From: Paratractidigestivibacter sp963649365 | GTDB lineage: Bacteria; Actinomycetota; Coriobacteriia; Coriobacteriales; Atopobiaceae | DNA length: 7,582 bases | Direction of reading: 5' to 3' | NCBI GenBank assembly: GCA_963649365.1 | Contig: CAVJHQ010000103.1 | Location: 1 to 7,582, forward strand | Shown here: piece by piece, positions 1-6,731 of the stretch | Layout: every line of letters starts with the position of its first letter | How positions within the stretch are numbered: position 1 is the first letter of the stretch | Program-made: the position numbers and the translations under genes | Notes under the pieces: generated by a model | Told to the model about the DNA's origin: nothing | What the model saw: only the letters and a program-made list of their open reading frames with translations | Databases searched by the model: none

Positions 1-1463
1 AGCTCCTCGCAGACGCGCTTGACCTCGGGGTCGACGTCCTCCATGCGGCCGCCGTTGGCGATGCGCTTGCACTCGTTCTGGACGATGAGGTCGGTGTCGC
101 GGTCGAGCTTCATGAACTTGGCGGAGAGCAGGCCGAGGAAGGTGAGGCCGCAGATGCCGACGACCATGATCTGAAGGATGGCGGTGGAGACGCTGGCCGG
201 CTGCGTGATGTCGCCGGAGGTGCCGGAGACGTAGCCGTTGAACTGCAGCCACATGCCGAGGATGGCGACGACGGCGGAGTTCATGAGCTTGCCGCAGAGG
301 TGCATAGCGGCGGAGAAGGTGCCCTCGCGGCGACGGCCGGTGACGACCTCGTCGACGTCGGCGACGAACAGGTACGTCTGCCAGGGGATGTAGTACACGG
401 CGCCGGTGCCGAGGCCGAAGACGACGACGATGGCGGTGATGCCCGCGAAGCCGGCGGCGGAGGCGGCGTCGACGTGGAAGACGCCGCAGAGGACGTAGGC
501 CAGGACGGCGGAGATAACGACGCCCTCAGCGATCATGTAAGGCCTGCGGAAGCCCTTCTTGGCGACGATGCCCATGACGACCAGGGTGGAGATGAGCTGC
601 AGGATGGAGCTCATGGACTGCCAGGCGGAGGCGTTGGCCTTCTGGAGGCCAAGGACGTACATCACGAAGTAAGCGAAGGTGGAGTTAAAGAGCCACTCGG
701 CGCCGAAGCCGAAGAGGTACATGCCGAGCAGGTTGCGGAAGGTCTTGATGCGGATGGTCGAGAAGATGTCGGTGAAGAGCTTCTTGATGGCCTCGACCGG
801 GGACTCGACCTTCTCCATGGTGGTCTCGTCGACCGGGCGCTCCCAGGTGCTCAGGTAGACGATGAGCATGGCGCCGCCCATGAGCACGCCGAAGCAGCAG
901 CCCATGATGAAGAACGCCTGCGGGTTGGAGTTGCCGAAGATGCCGAAGAAGATGCCCGGGACGGCAGCGGTGAGGAAGTTGGCGATCTTGCCGAAGATGG
1001 AGCGGAGGCCGGACAGGTAGGTGCGCTCCTCGAAGTTGGTGGTCATCTCGGCGGGCAGGGCGTCGTACGGGATCATCACCATGGTGTACATGAGGTTATA
1101 GACCAGGTAGATGCCGAAGTAGTAGCCGAAGCCGTTGGGGACGACGATCCACATGAGCGGGTTCAGGATGCCGAGCACCGGGACCGCCAGCAGGATGAAG
1201 AAACGGCGGCGACCGAACTTACGGCCGAGGGCGGTGTTGTTGAAGGCGTCGGTGATGAAGCCGGCGATCGGGTTCATGAACATGTCGGCGAGAAGCGCGA
1301 ACGAGTAGATGAACGTGGCCTCGCCCATCGAGAGGCCGGCGTACTGGGTGTAGAAGATGACGAGCCAGGCGGCCGAGATGGCGAGGGCGCCCGAGCCGAC
1401 CAGGTTGCCGCAACCGTAGCCAAGACGGTTGAGGAGCGTGATCTTGCGTTCCTGTTGTTCCAT
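1..1463 (-). CDS. GPH-family sugar/uronide:cation symporter, 3' end beyond window
   Basis: Membrane transporter of the glycoside-pentoside-hexuronide:cation symporter family (MFS superfamily), likely importing a sugar or oligo-uronide with a cation. Reading from the ATG at 1463, 487 residues are visible with no stop, so the C terminus lies off the left edge. Family signatures are visible: an Asp pair in the helix 2 region (LADMFMNPIAGFITD, about residues 57-72), then GRKFGRRR (about 80-87), PYDALPAEMT (about 132-141) followed by the EERT...GLR stretch, and GRRREG (about 376-381) in the second half. Many long hydrophobic helices run through the protein. The start is supported by a GAAGG Shine-Dalgarno about 7 nt upstream. 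The last visible residues are a hydrophilic tail (MEDVDPEVKRVCEEL) matching the tail of the other transporter at 6864-7582. The context of pectin enzymes suggests (oligo)galacturonides as substrate; this is inference. An overlapping plus-strand open frame is a high-GC shadow. Confidence 0.93.
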   Translation of the reverse strand, partial: MEQQERKITLLNRLGYGCGNLVGSGALAISAAWLVIFYTQYAGLSMGEATFIYSFALLADMFMNPIAGFITDAFNNTALGRKFGRRRFFILLAVPVLGILNPLMWIVVPNGFGYYFGIYLVYNLMYTMVMIPYDALPAEMTTNFEERTYLSGLRSIFGKIANFLTAAVPGIFFGIFGNSNPQAFFIMGCCFGVLMGGAMLIVYLSTWERPVDETTMEKVESPVEAIKKLFTDIFSTIRIKTFRNLLGMYLFGFGAEWLFNSTFAYFVMYVLGLQKANASAWQSMSSILQLISTLVVMGIVAKKGFRRPYMIAEGVVISAVLAYVLCGVFHVDAASAAGFAGITAIVVVFGLGTGAVYYIPWQTYLFVADVDEVVTGRRREGTFSAAMHLCGKLMNSAVVAILGMWLQFNGYVSGTSGDITQPASVSTAILQIMVVGICGLTFLGLLSAKFMKLDRDTDLIVQNECKRIANGGRMEDVDPEVKRVCEE

Positions 1464-1532
1464 TTGGATCCCTTCTATTATCGCCTCCGGCCCCGTGGCC
1501 AAAAGCTTCCTTGACTCTTTGCTGTGCTTAAC

Positions 1533-1570
1533 GATACTCACTATACATGTAAACCGGTTTAGCGGGTTAA
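1533..1570 (-). promoter_or_regulatory. Candidate promoter of the left transporter gene
   Basis: On the minus strand a TATAGT -10 candidate lies at 1545-1540, with a TTAACC -35 candidate at 1570-1565 and a 19-bp spacer. Transcription would start near 1533, giving a leader of about 70 nt before the ATG at 1463. The -35 match is weak and the spacer is long, as is common for regulated promoters. This stretch is clearly richer in A+T than the surrounding sequence, and a perfect palindrome occupies the spacer. The assignment is inferred by eye. Confidence 0.5.
1550..1561. promoter_or_regulatory. Perfect palindrome TAAACCGGTTTA, LacI-family-type operator
   Basis: TAAACCGGTTTA is a perfect 12-bp palindrome with a central CG flanked by A/T arms. 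That is the usual form of operators for LacI/GalR-family sugar repressors. It sits wholly inside the spacer of the candidate promoter for the left transporter gene, so a bound repressor would exclude RNA polymerase. No regulator gene is in the window, so the cognate protein is unknown. A repressor responding to galacturonate or one of its catabolites would fit the neighbours, but that is inference. Confidence 0.6.
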
Positions 1571-1625
1571 CGTTCACCCTAAAATCTTCTGAACGGCACG
1601 AAACGTGAGGCGAGCGGTTTCTCAG

Positions 1626-1693
1626 GCGCGGGCTCGCGGGCGAGGCGGGGGGGCGCGGCGGAGGCAGCGATTGGTTGCGCGGGCTCGCGGGCG
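1626..1693. repeat. 17-bp direct repeat pair (1626-1642 and 1677-1693)
   Basis: The 17-base string GCGCGGGCTCGCGGGCG occurs twice in direct orientation, with starts 51 bp apart. The surrounding stretch (about 1609-1740) is extremely GC-rich and has no credible gene. The copies could be a small duplication or recombination scar, or low-complexity GC-rich sequence. No function is assigned. Confidence 0.6.
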
Positions 1694-1740
1694 GGGCCTA
1701 CGGGCAGGCGCGGCGCGGACGAACCGTTGTGCGCCCGCGC

Positions 1741-1777
1741 ACAAGAAACCCGCCGGCGTCTGCGCGACACCGGCGGG
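1741..1777 (-). terminator. Intrinsic terminator of the esterase operon
   Basis: Arms at 1749-1760 and 1766-1777 form a 12-bp stem around a 5-nt loop. The single mismatch seen on the plus strand becomes a G-U wobble in the minus-strand transcript. The minus-strand transcript continues after the stem with TTTCTTGTG. It lies about 65 bp past the stop of the SGNH esterase, as expected for the operon end. A second small hairpin (7-bp arms, loop CCCG, 1727-1744) follows directly. Confidence 0.75.
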
Positions 1778-1786
1778 CCGTACTTC

Positions 1787-1804
1787 GGCGGAAACGTTTC
1801 CGCC
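1787..1804. promoter_or_regulatory. 18-bp perfect palindrome GGCGGAAACGTTTCCGCC
   Basis: GGCGGAAACGTTTCCGCC is a perfect inverted repeat with no spacer. Its core GAAACGTTTC has the central CG and A/T arms typical of LacI-family operators. It lies between the stop of the SGNH esterase and its terminator, and its centre is 240 bp from the centre of the palindrome at 1550-1561. No T-tract follows on either strand, so a terminator is less likely than a protein-binding site. The two sites could be an auxiliary and a main operator, but the exact sequences differ. Confidence 0.45.
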
Positions 1805-1841
1805 CTGTTCATCAAGAGGAACCTTCTGGCGCGCCTTTGCC

Positions 1842-2507
1842 CTACGCGAGCACGGCGCGAAGCCCCGCGGCGATACGGCGCGCGAGGCGCTCGTAGCCCG
1901 CGGGAGAGTAGTGCAGCCCGTCGGGCATGTAGCGCTCGCGGTGCTCGGGCAAGAAGGGCGAGATCCCGCTGCCGGCGTACAGGTCGATCACGGGCAGGGA
2001 GTAGCGGTCGGCCACCTCGCGTACCGCGGCGACGTAGGGCGCCTGGGTGAGGCCGAGGTGGTTCTCCTCGAAGCTCGCGGGGATGTCGATCTCGTGCTTG
2101 CCGGAGGTCTTGCACGGCGTCATGACCACGAGGCGCGCCTCGGGCGAGCGCGCCGTGATGCCGCGCACCAGGTAGTCGAGCGCGCCGTAGAACTCGTGCG
2201 TGTCGGTGGAGCCCATCTGGCCCAGGGGCACGTTGCGGGAGAAGTCGTTCACGCCGCCGAAGAGCACGTAGACGTCCGCGTCGGCGTCGATGCCGTCCAG
2301 ACGCTCCACGAAGGAGTCGTCGCGGTCGGCCTTGATGGCCAGGCGCGAGCCCTTGACGCCGAAGTTCTCGACCGTCGCGCCGTCGAGCAGCGCGCCCAGG
2401 TGCGACGTCCAGCTGATGTCCGGGCCGCCGGCGCCGCACCCGTCGTCTCCCCAGGTGGTCGAGTCGCCGAAGCAGCAGATGGTCAAATCGCTCAGGTTCT
2501 TCTTCAT
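1842..2507 (-). CDS. SGNH/GDSL-family esterase, probable pectin (acetyl)esterase
   Basis: A 221-residue SGNH hydrolase, a family of serine esterases that includes rhamnogalacturonan and oligosaccharide acetylesterases. All four blocks are visible: GDS at residues 14-16 with nucleophile Ser16, the block II glycine in ENFG (Gly50), GGVND with Asn87, and D-x-x-H at Asp196/His199. There is no signal peptide (the N terminus is MKKNLSDLTICCF), so the enzyme is probably cytoplasmic. Its ATG overlaps the TGA of the upstream CE8-esterase gene (ATGA), with AAAGGA about 9 nt ahead, so the two are translationally coupled. It is the last gene before the terminator at 1741-1777. Removal of acetyl groups from imported pectin fragments is inferred from the context; the motifs alone do not fix the substrate. 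Confidence 0.92.
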   Translation of the reverse strand: MKKNLSDLTICCFGDSTTWGDDGCGAGGPDISWTSHLGALLDGATVENFGVKGSRLAIKADRDDSFVERLDGIDADADVYVLFGGVNDFSRNVPLGQMGSTDTHEFYGALDYLVRGITARSPEARLVVMTPCKTSGKHEIDIPASFEENHLGLTQAPYVAAVREVADRYSLPVIDLYAGSGISPFLPEHRERYMPDGLHYSPAGYERLARRIAAGLRAVLA

Positions 2508-4672
2508 CGTTCGTCATCCTTTCTTGCCTGCTCGTCGAGCCAGGCGACATTATCTTCCAGGTTGAACACGCCGAGGTGGTGACCACCGGGGCAGGTCTCG
2601 CGCGCGAGGTTCTCGCCGTGGTCGACGAGCTCGTAGGCCGCGCGCACGATCTCGAGCTGCTCGTCCACGTTCGCAAGGCCACGCGGGCCGTTGAGGTGGT
2701 CTTCTTCGCAGCTCTGCACCAGCAGCGGGCGCGGCGCGATAAGCGAGGCGATGTCGCCCATGTCGAAGAGCCGCCAGAGACCGGGCGCGTAGTTGCAGGC
2801 GCAGTTGCCGTTGAGGTGCAGCAGCGCGTCGGCGTAGCCGTAGAGATAGCCCGAGATAAAGGCCTTCTTCACGCGCGGGTCGAGCGCCGAGAGGAAGAGC
2901 GTCTGCTCTCCCCCGCCGCTGAAGCCGAGGCAACCGAGCTCGTCCATGCAGACGTCGCCGCGCGCGTCCAGGTAGTCCACGAGCCGCATGAGGTCCCAGG
3001 CGTTCAGGCCCGCGACCGAGAGGCCCAGCGGCTCGGCCATCTTCGCCTGGTTGGCGCAGGTCCCGCGCAGGTAGAGCTGCTCGTCGTCGCCGTGGCCCTT
3101 CCAGTCGCGGCGCTCGCCCCAGCCGCGCGCGTCGGGGCACACGGCCATGTAACCCATGCGCGCGAGGCGCAGGCCGTAGTCGTAGTTGAAGCGGCGGATC
3201 GCGTCGTCGGCCGCGGGCACGCCCATCACGCCGGCGATCGTGTCCTTGCCGGCGCCTTGGTGGCCGTGCGGGCACACCCAGCAGAGCGCGCGGCCGTCCG
3301 CCCCACGCTTGGGATCGGCAGGTTCCAGCAGGTAGAAGGGCATCCAGACGCCCGGTTCGGTAAGGATCGCCATCTTTGTGCGCGAGATCCCGCCGGCAAG
3401 AAGCGCCCGCTCGAGCACGCGCGGCTCGGGGTCGCAGCGCTCCATGAGGCTGATGCCCAGCAGGTCGGCGAGCCGCTCGCGCGAGCGGTCGCGCCAGGCG
3501 AGCCAGTCCAGCGCCGTGCCGCCCGTGAACGCGGCCGAGCGGCCGTCGCGCGTAAATCGGCGCCGCAGCGCGGCCTCGTCCTCGAAGTACGTCTTTATGT
3601 GCAGGGTGCGGCCGTTGTCGGAGAGGCGCGCCGTCTCGACCGCCTCGCCCTCGCCGCCCTCGGGGTCCCAGCCGTCTTCGCCCGCGAGGACCGCGCGGCG
3701 GGAGAAGCGCGCCGCGTCCGCCGGCGCGACCGCATGCGCCCACTCGGGCCACCCGGCCGCGTCGCCCGCAGGCCCGTGAAGCGCGGCCGCCGCGTAGAAG
3801 CTGCCCTCGTGAGCCGCGGGTTTGTTCCAGTCCCACCAGCCCTCGGCCTTTATGTGCGCCCCGAGCCAGCAGTCAAGAAGCGCCGTCTGCGCGAACTCGC
3901 GCCACGGACGCCCCAGGTAGACGGTGTTGTCCGCGACGCCCGCCTCGGCCGTGAAGGAGCAGCCGTGGAACACGAGGCCGTGCGGCTCGCCCTCAGGCGT
4001 GGACGCCGCGGTCACGTAGCCGTTGACGTCCATGTCGCGGTTGAGCGAGCGGATCTCGCAGCCCTCGAAGTACGCGCGCCCGCCGCCGAAGATGAAGTCG
4101 ACGTCGCCCGCGATGAGGCAGCGGCGGAAGTACTGGCGCCCCACGACGCGCGGCGCGAACTGCTTGGGTCCGATGAATCCGCCCGGCTTGACCTCACGCG
4201 GCGGCAGCGGCCCGCAGAAGAGCGTGTCCTGATGGCCGAGCAGCCGGCAGGAGTCGACCACAAGGCGGTCGCCGTCGGCATAAAGCGCAAGGCCCTGGCC
4301 GACCTCGCGGCCGTCGCCCGCGTCGTTCTCGATGGTCAGGTTGCGCAGCGTAACGTCCGCCGCGTCCACGAGCATCGTGTACGTGCGGAAGGTGCCGAGC
4401 TTGCCGTCGACGCCGCTGCCGTCGCCGGACTCCATGAAGGCGCCGAGGCCGTAGACGATGCGCACGCTCTCGGCGGTCTCGCCCGCCAGGGTCACGTTGG
4501 GCCGGCGGATCTCCACGCGCTCGCGGTACTCGCCGGGCGCGATGCGAATCTCGACCGGCGCGGACTCATCCGGGACCTGCTCGCACGCCGCCATGAGCGC
4601 CGCGCTCACTGTGGGATACGCGTCCGACGACGCGCCGGCGCCGGCAACAACCTTGAAAATCTTCTCACCCAT
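2504..4672 (-). CDS. Fusion of CE8 pectin methylesterase and alpha/beta-hydrolase esterase
   Basis: A 722-residue protein with two complete esterase modules. Residues about 5-300 form a CE8 pectinesterase, which hydrolyses galacturonate methyl esters. The conserved residues are visible: GQG (Gln126), HQDT (Gln148, Asp149), DFIFG (Asp192) and LGRPW (Arg255). These match the two glutamines, two catalytic aspartates and arginine known in the family. Residues about 430-720 form a large-type alpha/beta hydrolase related to acetyl(xylan) esterase-like proteins, with HGHQG (469-473), nucleophile elbow GFSGGG (Ser585), acid candidate Asp658 in EEDH, and His698/His699 in GGHH. Residues about 310-425 link the two modules. 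There is no signal peptide, so cytoplasmic action is likely. The ATG overlaps the stop of the upstream remnant (TAATG) and has GGGAG about 11 nt ahead. Removal of both methyl and acetyl groups from pectin oligomers is inferred. Confidence 0.92.
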   Translation of the reverse strand: MGEKIFKVVAGAGASSDAYPTVSAALMAACEQVPDESAPVEIRIAPGEYRERVEIRRPNVTLAGETAESVRIVYGLGAFMESGDGSGVDGKLGTFRTYTMLVDAADVTLRNLTIENDAGDGREVGQGLALYADGDRLVVDSCRLLGHQDTLFCGPLPPREVKPGGFIGPKQFAPRVVGRQYFRRCLIAGDVDFIFGGGRAYFEGCEIRSLNRDMDVNGYVTAASTPEGEPHGLVFHGCSFTAEAGVADNTVYLGRPWREFAQTALLDCWLGAHIKAEGWWDWNKPAAHEGSFYAAAALHGPAGDAAGWPEWAHAVAPADAARFSRRAVLAGEDGWDPEGGEGEAVETARLSDNGRTLHIKTYFEDEAALRRRFTRDGRSAAFTGGTALDWLAWRDRSRERLADLLGISLMERCDPEPRVLERALLAGGISRTKMAILTEPGVWMPFYLLEPADPKRGADGRALCWVCPHGHQGAGKDTIAGVMGVPAADDAIRRFNYDYGLRLARMGYMAVCPDARGWGERRDWKGHGDDEQLYLRGTCANQAKMAEPLGLSVAGLNAWDLMRLVDYLDARGDVCMDELGCLGFSGGGEQTLFLSALDPRVKKAFISGYLYGYADALLHLNGNCACNYAPGLWRLFDMGDIASLIAPRPLLVQSCEEDHLNGPRGLANVDEQLEIVRAAYELVDHGENLARETCPGGHHLGVFNLEDNVAWLDEQARKDDER

Positions 4673-5014
4673 TAGGCATCACGCTCCCATGCGGCGAACA
4701 TCTCGGGCCAGGCTTGTGCCTGCGGCTGGACCTGCTCGGCGTGACCCTTGAAGGCCGTCGTCTGATTGGCGAGCGCGATCCCGTGCGGCCCGTGCGGGAA
4801 CACGTGGAGCGAGAAGGGCACGCCGGCGGCGGCCAGCGCCTCGGCCAGGAGCAGGGAGTTCTGCACCGGCACCGAGCCGTCCTCGGCGGTATGCCACACG
4901 AACGTCCGCGGGCTTCAGCGCCCGCGCATACGCGTCCTCCTCGGGAGCAAACGCATAAACGCTGAGCGTGGCCGCCGAGCCGTCCACGCCGATGCTGACC
5001 TTCTTGCTGATCAT
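4672..5014 (-). pseudogene. Alpha/beta-hydrolase (acetyl esterase-like) with internal deletion and frameshift
   Basis: Two ends of an esterase of the alpha/beta-hydrolase type found in polysaccharide loci, with the middle absent. The N-terminal piece starts at the ATG at 5014 (MISKKVSIGVDGS...) behind a GGGGGA Shine-Dalgarno and matches the family's opening for about 33 residues, up to about 4915. The C-terminal piece is in a different frame (about 4914-4672). It reads TFVWHTAEDGSVPVQNSLL, then FPHGPHG, which are the catalytic Asp and His regions. The HGGG oxyanion loop and the GxSxG serine elbow, normally between them, are missing, and the reading frame shifts by one. A TGA in the C-terminal frame sits at 4917-4915. 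Intact relatives are about 270-300 residues, so roughly 500 bp seem lost. A short product with no nucleophile could still be made. It precedes the CE8 fusion with a one-base overlap (TAATG). A misassembly would look the same. Confidence 0.8.
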
Positions 5015-5044
5015 CCCTGCACATCCCCCAACCCTTGGATCGCT

Positions 5045-5082
5045 AGCAAAAGGCGCAGCGAAGGTCGCCCCCTCGCTGCGCC
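5045..5082 (-). terminator. Intrinsic terminator after the GH28 gene
   Basis: A perfect 10-bp inverted repeat, GGCGCAGCGA at 5052-5061 and TCGCTGCGCC at 5073-5082, has an 11-nt loop and is followed on the minus strand by TTTTGC. It begins about 40 bp after the GH28 stop. Only about 35 bp separate it from the start of the esterase remnant at 5014, with no clear promoter in that gap. It may therefore act as a partial terminator that lowers expression of the esterase genes relative to GH28. Confidence 0.8.
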
Positions 5083-5123
5083 GGTAATCATGCCGTGCAG
5101 ACGCACATCTCGTCGGCCCGCGA

Positions 5124-6719
5124 CTACGCGCGGATGACCTCGTCGACGTTCGTGAGCTGCATCTCGTCGCCGTCCTGGCCCTCGACCACGACGTTGCGCA
5201 GGTCGAGCACCTTAACGTTCTGGGCGATGATGCCCTGGCGAACCATCGGCTCGACGCCGCAGGCCATGGCGGGGACGGCCGGCTCGGCGTCCTCGGCGAA
5301 GGTCACGTGGACGTCCTCGAAGGTAAGGCGCGTGACCTTGCTCTCGGGCAGGCCGGTGATGTAGGCGGCCGCCGCGTGGCAGTTGGTGGCCTCGATGTCG
5401 CGGAAGGTCGTCACGCCGAAGCCCGGGGTGCGCTCGTCGACGGGCAGCGCCTCGCGGTTCTGGACGTAGTCGGTCTTGCCGTCCTTGTCGCAGAAGTAGA
5501 AGGAGTTGACCACGAAGGGCGTGAGCACCTGGTCCATGCGGATGTGCTCGAAGGTGATGCCCTCGTTCACGGCGTCCTTGCCGCGGCCGCGGCGGGTCTT
5601 CACGCGCAGGCCGCGGTCGGTGCGCTCGAAGAGGCACTTGGTGACGGTGAGGTCCTTGATGCCGCCGGCGGCCTCGGAGCCGAGGACGACCGCGCCGTGG
5701 CCGTCGTGCATGTAGCAGTGCGCGATGACCATGTCGTGCATGGCGGGGCGCAGCTCAGGCTCGATGCCGAGCTTGCCGCTCTTGATGGCGATGCAGTCGT
5801 CGCCCACGGAGAAGTGGCAGCCGAGCACACGCACGAAGCCGCAGCTCTCGGGGTCGAAGCCGTCGGTGTTGTGAGAGTTCTTCGGGCCCTCGATGGAGAG
5901 GCAGAGGGCGTCGACGTGCTCACACAGGATCGGGTGGATGTTCCACGCCGGGCTGTTGCGCACGGTGAAGCCGGCCATGGCCACGTTCTCGCACTCAGAC
6001 AGGAAGATCATGCGCGGGCGGGCGACCTCGCGGCCCTCCTCCGGGCGGTAGATGTTCTTGAAGTCCTTGTTCCACCAGTTGTCCTCGGCGAAGTCGGTCT
6101 GGCCGTCGATGGCGCCGCGGCCGTAGATGCAGACGTCGTGGACACCCAGGCCGGTGAAGGTAGAGCAGTAGGTCGAGAAGCTCTCGCCCTCCCAGCGGCC
6201 CATCGGGGCCATGCCGGAGCCGGCGTAGCCGTCGCCCTTCTTGCCGCGGAGGGTCTGGGGCAGGTACGCGAGCGCCGCGCGGTCGTGGCGAGCGAGGAGC
6301 TGGGCGCCCTCGGCGAGCTCGATGTTGATGCTGCTCTTGAGGAAGAGGGACTTGATCAGGTAGCTGCCGGCGGGGACGAGCACGCGGCCGCCCTCGGGGC
6401 AGGCCATGATGGCGGCCTGGATGTTGGTGGTGTCGTCGTGCTCGGCGTCGCCCTTGGCGCCGCAGTCGCGAACGTTGATGGTGAAGGTCTCGTCCGGGGT
6501 GGTCACGCCGACGGTGAGCTCGCGGTCGCCGTTGACGAAGCGGACGATGTTGCGGCGGCCGGGCTCGAGGCCGTCGACGTAGGTCTCGACGCGGTTCGTC
6601 TCGCCGGCCGGCTCGTCGTTGACGAAGACCTGCCAGGTGTCGGCGGTGGTGAAGTAGCCGCCGTCGTCGAGCTCGATCACGGCCGCGCGGGGGCAACGCC
6701 AGATAACGCTGGTTTCCAT
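5124..6719 (-). CDS. GH28 polygalacturonase, probably cytoplasmic and exo-acting
   Basis: A 531-residue glycoside hydrolase family 28 protein, which hydrolyses alpha-1,4 bonds between galacturonate units in homogalacturonan. The N-terminal part (about 1-75) is a small beta-rich module resembling the fibronectin-III-like domain of bacterial exo-polygalacturonases. The beta-helix begins at INVRDCGAKGD (81-91). The four signature motifs are present: NTDGFD (284-289, Asp286), GDDC (306-309, Asp307 and Asp308), GHG (340-342, His341) and RVKT (372-375). There is no signal peptide. The ATG at 6719 is chosen because AAGGAG lies 6 nt ahead of it; the frame stays open for 37 more codons upstream, but that extension runs across the spacer and is not protein-like. 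It is downstream of a transporter gene in the same direction, with a weak terminator between them. Exo mode is inferred from the N-terminal module and the intracellular setting. Other GH28 activities, such as rhamnogalacturonan or xylogalacturonan cleavage, are possible. Confidence 0.93.
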   Translation of the reverse strand: METSVIWRCPRAAVIELDDGGYFTTADTWQVFVNDEPAGETNRVETYVDGLEPGRRNIVRFVNGDRELTVGVTTPDETFTINVRDCGAKGDAEHDDTTNIQAAIMACPEGGRVLVPAGSYLIKSLFLKSSINIELAEGAQLLARHDRAALAYLPQTLRGKKGDGYAGSGMAPMGRWEGESFSTYCSTFTGLGVHDVCIYGRGAIDGQTDFAEDNWWNKDFKNIYRPEEGREVARPRMIFLSECENVAMAGFTVRNSPAWNIHPILCEHVDALCLSIEGPKNSHNTDGFDPESCGFVRVLGCHFSVGDDCIAIKSGKLGIEPELRPAMHDMVIAHCYMHDGHGAVVLGSEAAGGIKDLTVTKCLFERTDRGLRVKTRRGRGKDAVNEGITFEHIRMDQVLTPFVVNSFYFCDKDGKTDYVQNREALPVDERTPGFGVTTFRDIEATNCHAAAAYITGLPESKVTRLTFEDVHVTFAEDAEPAVPAMACGVEPMVRQGIIAQNVKVLDLRNVVVEGQDGDEMQLTNVDEVIRA

Positions 6720-6725
6720 GTGTCT

Positions 6726-6731
6726 CTCCTT
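6726..6731 (-). promoter_or_regulatory. Shine-Dalgarno AAGGAG fixing the GH28 start
   Basis: AAGGAG on the minus strand ends 6 nt before the ATG at 6719. It is the best ribosome-binding site in the window and excludes the longer open frame that reaches 6830. No convincing promoter is visible in the spacer 6720-6863, so GH28 may rely on transcription through the transporter gene. Confidence 0.8.

Noticed and set aside
300..1514. 404-codon plus-strand open frame opposite the left transporter
   Set aside because: Acidic, repetitive Asp/Glu/Gly/Ala translation with no family resemblance; the minus strand encodes a clear GPH transporter through the same region.
1579..1812. Possible small minus-strand ORF starting MNRAETFPPKYG after the SGNH gene
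   Set aside because: It runs through the palindrome, the terminator and the direct repeats and becomes Arg/Pro/Ala-rich; no domain and no reason to think it is translated.
2576..4675. 699-codon plus-strand open frame opposite the CE8-esterase gene
   Set aside because: It mirrors the minus-strand gene in GC-rich DNA; the translation is Ala/Arg/Val/Glu-rich with no domain, while the opposite strand carries complete catalytic motifs.
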